A stretch of DNA of 64,000 nt from Vallitalea guaymasensis (GTDB lineage Bacteria > Bacillota > Clostridia > Lachnospirales > Vallitaleaceae), in contig NZ_CP058561.1 in NCBI RefSeq assembly GCF_018141425.1, forward strand, positions 2,294,001 to 2,358,000. Reading direction: 5' to 3'. How positions within the stretch are numbered: the first letter of the stretch is position 1; each line of letters opens with the position of its first letter. The translations under genes were made by a program, and so were the position numbers. This document shows positions 45,826-54,061 of this stretch, piece by piece. The notes beneath the pieces are model-generated. The model saw only the letters and a program-made list of their open reading frames with translations. It was not told the origin of the DNA and made no database searches.

Positions 45826-48800
45826 ATGAGCAAGGCAAAAAAGAAATCAAAACTGTTTCAATTAATGGTTGTAGGACTGGGAATCAGTTTGACAACCCCT
45901 TGTTTCAGCACATATGGGGCTGAAATAGAAACCAACACTATAATTGAAACCTCTACAACTAGTAAACTAGAAGATAATAATCTTCCCATTATGAACGAAA
46001 ATATTATAAGTAATACTAATAACACCAGTTATGGTACTTTACTCAATCAGTATACTGAATATCTAAGATCAAAAACACCAGAAACCATTGATAATATTAT
46101 CTTAAGCTTAGAAGACCATGAATTCTACTCTGCTCTAGTTAAAAGAACCTTCATTGATAGACTTGGTGCTGATAATCTAGAAAAATTCAAGGCTAAGAGT
46201 ACTGACCATGCTACTTTTTTATCAACTATTTTCAATAGAGACGATCTTCTTAATTTATTTTTGCAAGGAAGATCTGATTATAAACAAGATAGACTGGTGA
46301 AATCTCTAGATGTCTGGAAAGATCTATGGGAAAACGATGAGGATTGTCATGATGGCTTCTATGCAAAATTTGCTATCGCAATGGCTTTAGTTCATGCTAA
46401 TCCTATTAAGACCTATGATTCTAATCACACAGTTATAGATCCAGTTGTAAGATATGATCATTATAAAAGACTTAACACTGAAGGTAAATTATTCCCGTCT
46501 TTTAACAATCTTGATGTTACACATCTTACCATGGTAGCAGATAATGCTACTTCAGATGCAGATATAGATTGGCTTCACGATTTTCTTAGAACCAAACACC
46601 CTGATTATATAACTCAAAGTACATTAAAAAAAGCAGCTTTTTTAATGCCTTATGGAAAAAGGGACGGTAGAAATTACAAGGGTGAATGGAAATTAAAAGA
46701 TTTACTTGAAATTGGTGGTGTCTGTACAAGAATATCATATTTTGGTACTCTAATATACAGATCCTTTGGTGTACCTTCAACGGATGTAAGACAGCCTAAT
46801 CATATGGCTTTTTTATATATGAAATCAGAGGATAGCTGGGGACTTGGTAATAATATTGGTGGTATAGGATATGCTTGGAATAGACCCGCAACTACTATAC
46901 CTTGGGGAGATCATCCAATCTATGCAAAATTATTAGCAGAAGCTACTAAGGATAGGGATAGCTTAGATAAATCTAACCAATTACTTTGGCTATCTGAAGT
47001 AATTGATTCAACTAATAAAATAGAAATCATTAATAAAGCAATAGATATTAATAAAAAAAATCTGATTGCATGGTACTATAAGATAGATTCCATGATTTCT
47101 AATGATGCCACAATCAAAGAATGGGAACAAATAATAGCAGATATACTTGATATCTTTACATATCACCCAAAAGTTATGACAGACCTTCTTAATAGATTAC
47201 CAATACAAAAAATTTCAGATTATGATAGAACTATCTTACAAGAACTAATCCTTAACATATATGCTGCATTTGATAAGAACACAGACAGCGAACAACTGAG
47301 CACTATTAAAGCACTACATAAAAGATTGCCACAAGGAAATTTAGTACTGGCTAAATACTCTGTAGACGGTTCAAATGCTTATAGACTCATGGGTATCAAA
47401 AAAGGTGAAGAATATAGTATAGACGGTGGTAACACTTATATAACTGCTTCTGAAGACGATTTGTTACTTACAGATGATGAGATTAAGTCTATCAACACAA
47501 CAGATCATATTAGAATTAGGATCAACAGCACTTATGAACCTTACGTGTTACATATCTATCGATACTATTTAAAACAGCACCATGTAATAATGAATAATAA
47601 AGCAAACACTTTAACAGGTATGAAAGGGTATATGGAGTTTTCTACTGATAGAGTAAATTGGATTAAATATAAAAACAATCTTCCTGATCTATCTGGTAAT
47701 ATTACAATATATATAAGAAGAAGTGGATCTGGAGCGAGTCTTTCCAGTAATATCTTAACTAGACAATTTACCGCCGCTTTATTTTCTTTTGATGGTAAAA
47801 ATGCTAACAGACTTATGGGATTAAAAAAAGGTGAAAAATATAGTCTAGATGGTGGTAAAACTTTCACAACTGCTAATGAGGATGACTTGTTATTAACAGA
47901 AGCTGAAGTGAAATCTATTAATAGTACAAATAGTATAATAATGAAACCTATTGATACAGATAAAGAATTTGTAATATATATTAAAAATGGAAGTTTAAGT
48001 GATAAAGTTATCAAGCATAGTGATCTAGATAATACAATTTCTGGTCTAAATAATACAATGGAATTTTCTATAGATCAAACTAATTGGACTAGATATAATG
48101 GAGATAATCTTCCTGATCTATCTGGTAACATTACAATATATATTCGTAAAGCTGCTACTGGTCTTTATATGCCAAGTAATATTATTTCTAGGAAATTTAC
48201 TGCTGCTACATTTTCTTTTAGCGGTGAAAATGCTGGTAGACTCATGGAAATTACAACAAATGCTGAATACAGTTTAGATGGTGGTATCACTTATACCACT
48301 CCTTCCGAAGATAACGTATTACTTACCAAAGATGAGTTAGACTCTATAACAACTACACATGGTATTCTTGTTAGAATGAAAGGTACTGATGATATTCTTA
48401 CAATTAAGATTGTTAGAGAAGGATTGCTAAGAAGTACAATTAAATCTAACGATGCTTTAAATACTCTAACAGGTATTAGAAGTGGTATGGAATTCTCCAT
48501 TGATAATAAGAATACTTGGACTAGATATAATGGTAATAATCTTCCTGATTTATCTGGTAATTTAACTATTCATGTTCGTAAATATGCTAAGAACAATTCT
48601 CTAGCTAGCCCTATTGTTACTAAAATATTTACTGCTGCTTCATTCTCCTTTAGCGGTGAAAATGCGGGTAGACTTATGGGGATTACTCCTGACATAGAAT
48701 ATAGTTTGGATGGCGGTAATACTTACACTACTCCTTCTGAAAAAAACGTACTGCTTACTAAAGATGAGTTAGAATCAATTACTACTGCTCATGGTATTCT

Positions 48801-49989
48801 TATTAGAATGAAAGGTAATGATGATACTCAATTAATCAAAATCGGTAAAAATAGATTATGGAACAGCACAATAAAAGCTAATGATACCGAAAATACTCTA
48901 AAAGGTCTTAGTAAGTACATGGAATTCTCTATTGATAATAAAGAGATTTGGACTAAATATAATGGCAGCAATCTTCCTGATTTGACTGGTAATTTAACTA
49001 TTCATGTTCGTAAATATGCTAGAGGTACTTCTCTACCTAGTCCAATTGTTACTAGAAAATTTACTGGAGATACTTCATCTATAGTTTTATCTGATATTTC
49101 ATTCTCCTTTAGTGGTGATAATGCAGGTAGACTTATGGAGATTACTCCTGATGTAGAATATAGCTTGGATGGTGGTATCACTTATACTACTCCTTATGAA
49201 GATAACATATTACTCTCTGATGCTGAGCTTGAATCCATTAATTCTAATGATAATATATTAGTCAGAAGTAAAGGCATTAATGAAACTTACACAATTCATA
49301 TTAATGATAGCAATTTAAGCTCTAGTAGTCTGGCTGCCAATGATACTGATAATACTATTTTATTAGATACAAGCTTAGAGTATTCTTTTGATAAAATTAA
49401 CTGGACTAAATATGATGGTTATAATAATCCTGATTTATCTGGTGATGTTACTCTCTATGTTCGTAAATATGCCGCAGGTACTACAACTTCCAGCAATATT
49501 GTGGAAATAGCTTATACCCAAGATATAATAGTCCCAGCTGAATTAGATCCTGTTAGCTTCTCCTTGGATGGGCAAAATGCTAGCAAACTTATGGGGATTA
49601 CAACATATGCTGAATATAGTTTGGATGGTGGTATCACTTACACCACTCCTTATGAAGATAATGTATTGTTAACTAAGGATGAGTTGGATTCCATGACTGC
49701 TGCTAACGGTATTCTTATTAGATTAAAAGGAACTGATAAAACTCAACTTATCAAATTAGACCAAAGAATAATACATCCTCGTAATATTAAATCCAATGAT
49801 AGCAATAATACTGTAACTATTAATAATAATATGGAATTTTCTATTGATGATAAAAATACTTGGATCAAATATAACGGTAGCAACCTTCCAGATTTGACTG
49901 GTGACATAACTATTCATATCCGTAAATATGGAACAGGTAGATCATTACCAAGTAAAATTGTTACTAGAACATTTACACAAGCAAAATAG
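45826..49989 (+). CDS. Giant secreted protein: transglutaminase-like domain plus six DUF4073-like repeats
   Basis: Start ATG 45826 (MSKAKKKSK) follows GAGGAGG; the ATG at 45811 lies inside that site. The 1387-residue product has a signal peptide of about 35 residues. A region up to about 480 contains GGVCTRISYFGTLIYRSFG (Cys300) and RQPNHMAFLY (His326), the Cys-His pair of transglutaminase-like proteins. Six repeats of about 145 residues begin near 510, 655, 794, 938, 1091 and 1241, each with NAxRLMGIT and EYSLDGGxTYTT motifs resembling DUF4073. It may crosslink or bind cell-wall or surface proteins; it has no sortase motif or S-layer domain that I can see. Confidence 0.82.
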   Translation: MSKAKKKSKLFQLMVVGLGISLTTPCFSTYGAEIETNTIIETSTTSKLEDNNLPIMNENIISNTNNTSYGTLLNQYTEYLRSKTPETIDNIILSLEDHEFYSALVKRTFIDRLGADNLEKFKAKSTDHATFLSTIFNRDDLLNLFLQGRSDYKQDRLVKSLDVWKDLWENDEDCHDGFYAKFAIAMALVHANPIKTYDSNHTVIDPVVRYDHYKRLNTEGKLFPSFNNLDVTHLTMVADNATSDADIDWLHDFLRTKHPDYITQSTLKKAAFLMPYGKRDGRNYKGEWKLKDLLEIGGVCTRISYFGTLIYRSFGVPSTDVRQPNHMAFLYMKSEDSWGLGNNIGGIGYAWNRPATTIPWGDHPIYAKLLAEATKDRDSLDKSNQLLWLSEVIDSTNKIEIINKAIDINKKNLIAWYYKIDSMISNDATIKEWEQIIADILDIFTYHPKVMTDLLNRLPIQKISDYDRTILQELILNIYAAFDKNTDSEQLSTIKALHKRLPQGNLVLAKYSVDGSNAYRLMGIKKGEEYSIDGGNTYITASEDDLLLTDDEIKSINTTDHIRIRINSTYEPYVLHIYRYYLKQHHVIMNNKANTLTGMKGYMEFSTDRVNWIKYKNNLPDLSGNITIYIRRSGSGASLSSNILTRQFTAALFSFDGKNANRLMGLKKGEKYSLDGGKTFTTANEDDLLLTEAEVKSINSTNSIIMKPIDTDKEFVIYIKNGSLSDKVIKHSDLDNTISGLNNTMEFSIDQTNWTRYNGDNLPDLSGNITIYIRKAATGLYMPSNIISRKFTAATFSFSGENAGRLMEITTNAEYSLDGGITYTTPSEDNVLLTKDELDSITTTHGILVRMKGTDDILTIKIVREGLLRSTIKSNDALNTLTGIRSGMEFSIDNKNTWTRYNGNNLPDLSGNLTIHVRKYAKNNSLASPIVTKIFTAASFSFSGENAGRLMGITPDIEYSLDGGNTYTTPSEKNVLLTKDELESITTAHGILIRMKGNDDTQLIKIGKNRLWNSTIKANDTENTLKGLSKYMEFSIDNKEIWTKYNGSNLPDLTGNLTIHVRKYARGTSLPSPIVTRKFTGDTSSIVLSDISFSFSGDNAGRLMEITPDVEYSLDGGITYTTPYEDNILLSDAELESINSNDNILVRSKGINETYTIHINDSNLSSSSLAANDTDNTILLDTSLEYSFDKINWTKYDGYNNPDLSGDVTLYVRKYAAGTTTSSNIVEIAYTQDIIVPAELDPVSFSLDGQNASKLMGITTYAEYSLDGGITYTTPYEDNVLLTKDELDSMTAANGILIRLKGTDKTQLIKLDQRIIHPRNIKSNDSNNTVTINNNMEFSIDDKNTWIKYNGSNLPDLTGDITIHIRKYGTGRSLPSKIVTRTFTQAK

Positions 49990-50036
49990 GAGTACACAAA
50001 TTTTACATAGCTTAATATAATTTTTTATATTGTTGA

Positions 50037-50080
50037 CAAACCGTTATTCATTCCTCCGAAGAATAACGGTTTGTTTTTTT
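50037..50080 (+). terminator. Strong terminator of the repeat protein gene
   Basis: CAAACCGTTATTC (50037-50049) pairs perfectly with GAATAACGGTTTG (50061-50073), followed by seven T. Confidence 0.95.
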
Positions 50081-50115
50081 ACCATATTTTAACATTTCTT
50101 ACCAAAAAATACCCC

Positions 50116-50144
50116 TTTACCTCGAACACATGTTCGTGTATACT
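50116..50144 (+). promoter_or_regulatory. SOS promoter with perfect LexA box
   Basis: TTTACC (50116-50121) and TATACT (50139-50144) are 17 bp apart. CGAACACATGTTCG (50123-50136), a perfect match to the Gram-positive LexA/DinR consensus CGAAC-N4-GTTCG, fills the spacer. DNA damage should induce the polymerase gene. Confidence 0.93.
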
Positions 50145-50163
50145 AATTTTAAGAGGTGTTTTT

Positions 50164-51414
50164 ATGGAACATAGAATTTTTCATATTGATGTAAATTCAG
50201 CTTATTTAAGTTGGGAAGCTACTTATAGAATGAACACACAGATATCCTGCATTGACCTTAGAACCATACCTGCAATTATAGGTGGCGACGAGTCCAAAAG
50301 ACATGGAATAGTATTAGCAAAATCCATTCCTGCTAAAAAATATGGTATAAAAACAGGTGAGTCATTATTCAGCGCTCGTCAGAAATGTCCATCTCTTGTA
50401 ATAGTACCTCCTAATTATAAACTTTTTATGCAATGCAGCGATGCAATGGTAGATATATTCAAAGAATATTTTCCTCTTGTTGAAAGATACAGTGTTGATG
50501 AATGTTTCCTTGATTATACTAACATGAGCCACCATTTTGGTTCTCCCATCAGCTTTGCTCATCATTTGAAAGACAAAATACAAAAAGAATTAGGATTTAC
50601 CGTTAATATTGGTATTTCTAATAATAAACTATTAGCTAAAATGGCATCGGATTTTGAAAAGCCTAATAAGATTCATACGTTATTTCCAAACGAAATACAG
50701 GAAAAAATGTGGCCTTTACCAGTAAGAGACTTATTCATGGTAGGTAGAGCAACCAATGCAAAGCTTATAAAGCTAGGTATCTACACCATTGGTGAGTTGG
50801 CAAATTCAGACCCTGAACTCTTATATGCCCATTTTAAGAGCCATGGATACCTTATACACGCTTATGCCAATGGTATAGCTACCTCTATTGTAAAACCATG
50901 TTCCCCCGAAGCAAAAGGCATTGGTAACTCTACTACCATTTCATTTGATGTGACAGATTCCCGTACGGCAAAGCTTATCTTATTATCCCTTACTGAGACT
51001 GTTTGTATGCGTTTAAGAGATTCTGATATGATAGCAAAAATGGTGAGTGTAAGTATAAAATCACATGATTTCATTTCATTGTCTCATCAAATGCAGCTGG
51101 CAGAATCTACTGATATAACTAATGATATCTACAGAGCCATATGTACTTTATTTGACGAAGCTTGGAACAAAGAACCTATCAGACACCTTGGAGTCAGAGT
51201 ATCTTCTCTTTCTTCAAAAACCAATACACAGCTGTCTCTGTTTGATTTTGATAAACATGAGAAATACACAGCTCTTGATGAATCAATTGATAAGATACGT
51301 TTAAGATATGGAAATACCGCTATTATTAGAGCTTCATTTTTGCATAGTGGTCTAAGACCTCTTAATGGAGGTATGCCAGAAGAAAATTACCCTATTATGT
51401 CAAGCCTTTTATAA
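50164..51414 (+). CDS. dinB: Y-family DNA polymerase IV (DinB/UmuC type)
   Basis: I set the start at ATG 50164 (MEHRIFHIDVNSAYLSWEA) with AAGAGGTG upstream; the frame opening at 50071 runs through the LexA box. The 416-residue protein has the palm motif HIDVNSAYLSW (metal Asp), SVDECFLDYT (catalytic Asp-Glu), NIGISNNKLLAKMASDFEKP and a C-terminal little-finger domain. QLSLFDF near residue 360 is a good beta-clamp binding motif. It performs translesion synthesis after damage. The small gene 36 bp downstream is probably co-expressed. Confidence 0.94.
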   Translation: MEHRIFHIDVNSAYLSWEATYRMNTQISCIDLRTIPAIIGGDESKRHGIVLAKSIPAKKYGIKTGESLFSARQKCPSLVIVPPNYKLFMQCSDAMVDIFKEYFPLVERYSVDECFLDYTNMSHHFGSPISFAHHLKDKIQKELGFTVNIGISNNKLLAKMASDFEKPNKIHTLFPNEIQEKMWPLPVRDLFMVGRATNAKLIKLGIYTIGELANSDPELLYAHFKSHGYLIHAYANGIATSIVKPCSPEAKGIGNSTTISFDVTDSRTAKLILLSLTETVCMRLRDSDMIAKMVSVSIKSHDFISLSHQMQLAESTDITNDIYRAICTLFDEAWNKEPIRHLGVRVSSLSSKTNTQLSLFDFDKHEKYTALDESIDKIRLRYGNTAIIRASFLHSGLRPLNGGMPEENYPIMSSLL

Positions 51415-51450
51415 GTTTTGAATCAATATTAAGAAAGGAAGGGCGACTTT

Positions 51451-51714
51451 ATGAAAGTAATAATGGAACCTATTGAGATGATTGGATGGTTCAATTTAAA
51501 AGGAGTCTTGATGCCTCTAAGATTCAGACTCGAAACCAAAGAACACGAACTGAAGACAGTTAAAGTAAACAAAGTTCTATATCATACCGAAGAAAAGATT
51601 GCAGGAAATCCCATGAGAAGTTACACATGTCTAGTTGCTATAAATGGTGTGGAAAAATCCTGTGAATTAAAATACGAATTAAATACCTGTAAGTGGATAC
51701 TTTTCAAAATATAG
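51451..51714 (+). CDS. Small protein co-transcribed with the Y-family polymerase
   Basis: The 87-residue protein is not clearly assigned. It begins MKVIMEPIEMIGWFNLKG, followed by PLRFRLE and VNKVLYHTEEKIAGNP, a beta-rich pattern that resembles small proteins (DUF6504-like) often found beside DinB polymerases, but I could not verify that. It starts 36 bp behind dinB with AAAGGAAGGG and shares the SOS promoter. A weak stem GCCCAGA/TCTGGGC (51728-51766) follows. A role in damage tolerance is inferred from context. Confidence 0.7.
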   Translation: MKVIMEPIEMIGWFNLKGVLMPLRFRLETKEHELKTVKVNKVLYHTEEKIAGNPMRSYTCLVAINGVEKSCELKYELNTCKWILFKI

Positions 51715-51812
51715 GTAATAAATATAAGCCCAGACCCTTTGAATGTTAAATCCTAAGAATCTGGGCAATACATATAATTTATATAAGAATGTTTCTTAAA
51801 ATAAGTTCATCA

Positions 51813-52391
51813 TCATATTTCTTTGGGATTCTTAAAACAATGATAACAGACAGGTACATACTTCTCAAGTCCTCCGATATCAATAGGTTTACCCTCATAT
51901 ACAGGCTTACCATCAACAAGTTTTAAGTTATGGGTAGCCTTATTATTGCAAAACCAGCAAACAGTCTTTATCTCTTCTAGTTTATCAGCAAGTTCAAATA
52001 GTCTTTTACTTGCATCAAACAACTCTAACGTATAACTAACTCTAAGACCATAACAAATGACTGGTGTATTATACTCATCAACAATTTCTCTAAGTTGATC
52101 GATATGTTTAGATTTTAACATTTGGCATTCATCCACAAGTATACAATCAATATTATCTTTTTGCTTACGATGTGAAACATATAAATCATAAATATCTGTA
52201 TCATCATCTATTAGCTCTGCTGGCATTTTGAATCCTGCTCTAGTAGAAACATATCCGTCACTTCTAGTATCTATTTTAGGAATTAAAAGTAATACTTCTT
52301 TGCCTTGAGTTTGATAATTATGAGCTGTAGCTATAAGGTTCAAAGATTTTGCAGAAAAAACTGTGCCGTATTTAAAAAATAACTTAGCCAT
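51813..52391 (-). CDS. tdk: Thymidine kinase (type II), with altered P-loop
   Basis: The start is ATG 52391 (MAKLFFKYGT) with TAGGAG 7 nt upstream; the longer frame to 52433 has no site. The 192-residue protein has the type II thymidine kinase layout: P-loop region at 9-16, KIDTRSDG, ILVDECQML with the catalytic Glu, CYGLRVSY, and a four-cysteine zinc site (CWFC and CYHC). The P-loop reads GTVFSAKS where the usual form is GxxxSGKS/T; Ala replaces the last Gly. It salvages thymidine to TMP. The gene is convergent with dinB. Confidence 0.88.
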   Translation of the reverse strand: MAKLFFKYGTVFSAKSLNLIATAHNYQTQGKEVLLLIPKIDTRSDGYVSTRAGFKMPAELIDDDTDIYDLYVSHRKQKDNIDCILVDECQMLKSKHIDQLREIVDEYNTPVICYGLRVSYTLELFDASKRLFELADKLEEIKTVCWFCNNKATHNLKLVDGKPVYEGKPIDIGGLEKYVPVCYHCFKNPKEI

Positions 52392-52574
52392 ATGTATTCT
52401 CCTAACATTAATTATTGAAACTAATTTTTTCATCCATTATATATTATGACATATATTAATTTTTATCTCAACAATGTTTTTACCTAAGTCTTATGACCTA
52501 TTTTTACTCATTTTATTATAGGACTATATAATCAATTTAAACTTTTTTTCATTTTTTTGTAACCTTTTGGGGTG

Positions 52575-52775
52575 TTTAACATCTTATATAATAGAGGGAG
52601 TATTTTAATACATACTCATTAAATTTGTAAAAACAACTAGAGCAATGCCCTTTGTTCTAAGAAAAGTACCTTTAGGAAGGTACCAGTACACTTATTAAAA
52701 GCAGTATACATATATTGCTGTTCCGGTCAAAACCATGAAGTTGCCCTACTTCATGGTTTTGGTATATATGTAAAA
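52575..52775 (+). ncRNA. Hairpin-rich stretch, candidate non-coding RNA
   Basis: A TATAAT-like box lies near 52588. It is followed by GAGTAT/ATACTC (about 52599-52618), AGAGCAA/TTGTTCT (52640-52660), GTACCTT/AAGGTAC (52667-52684), and a perfect 14-bp stem (52728-52741 with 52748-52761) around TGCCCT. ACATATA and TATATGT extend the last stem outward. No ORF crosses it. The final stem lacks a good U-tail, so an end is uncertain. I cannot match it to a known riboswitch; 6S RNA is conceivable but unproven. Confidence 0.4.
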
Positions 52776-52794
52776 TTTTAATCATTTTTGGTAG

Positions 52795-53030
52795 TTATCC
52801 ACATTTTTCCTGTTGATAACACCATTTTCTTGGGGATAACTTTAATAACTATACACAATTTTGTCATGCCTAATACTAAAATATCATTATATATCCATAA
52901 AAATAATTTTAAAAAAATTTATAAAAAGGTTAATTTCTTAACAAAGTTAAGATGTTATCATACTCTAATAAATAATTACAGCAAATTATTATGTCGCTTT
53001 TTGTCCCTGTGGATAAAAATTTGTGGATAA
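52795..53030. other. Cluster of DnaA boxes with AT-rich interior
   Basis: Perfect TTATCCACA boxes lie at 52795-52803 (+), 53008-53016 (-) and 53022-53030 (-). Near-consensus boxes are TTATCAACA (52811-52819, -) and TTATCCCCA (52831-52839, -). The DNA between 52850 and 52990 is extremely AT-rich. The two groups face each other across this segment. No dnaA, dnaN or rpmH gene is near, so it is more likely a DnaA-titration or regulatory cluster than the chromosomal origin, although an unlinked origin cannot be excluded. Confidence 0.75.
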
Positions 53031-53180
53031 AATTTGTCTTTTCATTTTTTACCAGTATAATTATTATCATATTTTCCCAAAATATAAATGAAAGTATAAA
53101 AGAATTTTAACATACATTGTTATTATCCTTTAGTGTATTAAAAATTAATTTTTAGTGTATTTAGGAAGGAGATCTAATCA

Positions 53181-53342
53181 ATGAAATTTGCAACAGGTTT
53201 AATAGTAGGAAGTGTAATCGGTGCATCATCATTGGCTCTTGTGAATATGGACAAACGTGATATGCGTAAAATGCAAAGAAAAGGCAAAAAAATGATGCAT
53301 AAAGCCGAAAGATTAATGGATGACTTAAAAGAAATGATGTAA
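53181..53342 (+). CDS. Small 53-residue protein with N-terminal membrane segment (YtxH-like)
   Basis: ATG 53181 follows AGGAAGGAG. The product begins MKFATGLIVGSVIGASSLAL, a short hydrophobic glycine-rich helix, and continues with a strongly basic, methionine-rich amphipathic helix ending MDDLKEMM. The layout resembles small YtxH-like membrane-associated proteins of Firmicutes. Its function is unknown. The strong ribosome site and the terminator directly behind it support a real gene. Confidence 0.78.
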   Translation: MKFATGLIVGSVIGASSLALVNMDKRDMRKMQRKGKKMMHKAERLMDDLKEMM

Positions 53343-53358
53343 TATATGCTTCTATTTT

Positions 53359-53408
53359 AAAAGGCTCCCACCACATACATAATATATGGTGATAGCCTTT
53401 TATTTTTG
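53359..53408 (+). terminator. Terminator of the small-protein gene
   Basis: AAAAGGCT (53359-53366) pairs with AGCCTTTT (53394-53401) and CACCA with TGGTG inside; TTTTATTTTT follows. It can also serve the convergent TetR gene. Confidence 0.8.
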
Positions 53409-53414
53409 GTAATT

Positions 53415-54032
53415 TCAGCTTTTCAGAACTTTTAATAAGAGATCATAGATTGTGTTAATGTTTTCTTCATCATCACCTATAGTGATATCATTTTGTTCTA
53501 GGAATACGTCTTCTCCAGAAAACTCATATGATAATATCACCAAAAGGTTCTGCCAAATCACAAAAGTCATTTTATCTTTTGGCTTATCTATAATACCTTC
53601 CTTGACTCCTAGTTCAATAATTTCTTCCAAGAGATTATATAGTTTCATTCTAATTCCAAGCATAATATTTTTGATTTGTTCATGAGTATCTACCTTGGAT
53701 TTGAAGGTCTTATCGCATTCGCTTATCATGAATATGAAATTAGTATTTCCTTGTCTTATGGTTGCTATAATTATTTTTATGAGACCCTTGATGGTCATTT
53801 CGAAACCCTTATTATCAGTAAATAGCCTTTGCTGAATTTCTTCAACATATTTTTCTCCCATATAATTTATAGTCTTGTATATGAGTTCATCTTTGCTCTT
53901 AAAATATTCATATACGGTGCTTTTACCAATATTGGCCTCATTAGCAACCTTAGATATAGTAAGTCCGTTAACGCCTTCTCTTATCATAATTGTCATAGCA
54001 GCTTCATATAACAGGTTTTTTTTGCTCATCAT
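53415..54032 (-). CDS. TetR-family repressor of the RND pump
   Basis: The 205-residue protein has a TetR helix-turn-helix at about 5-55 (EAAMTIMIREGVNGLTISKVA, then GKSTVYEYFKSKDEL) and a helical ligand domain. It starts at a double ATG (54032/54029) behind AGAGGGATAG, 29 bp after the RND pump gene on the same strand, so both are in one operon. A perfect 11-bp-arm palindrome lies at the pump promoter, the expected binding site. Ligand unknown. Confidence 0.92.
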   Translation of the reverse strand: MMSKKNLLYEAAMTIMIREGVNGLTISKVANEANIGKSTVYEYFKSKDELIYKTINYMGEKYVEEIQQRLFTDNKGFEMTIKGLIKIIIATIRQGNTNFIFMISECDKTFKSKVDTHEQIKNIMLGIRMKLYNLLEEIIELGVKEGIIDKPKDKMTFVIWQNLLVILSYEFSGEDVFLEQNDITIGDDEENINTIYDLLLKVLKS

Positions 54033-54061
54033 CTATCTATCCCTCTTTTATAAATATAATA

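Noticed and set aside
52795-53030. Chromosomal replication origin
   Set aside because: DnaA boxes are convincing but dnaA, dnaN and rpmH are absent and there is no skew information; called a DnaA-box cluster instead.
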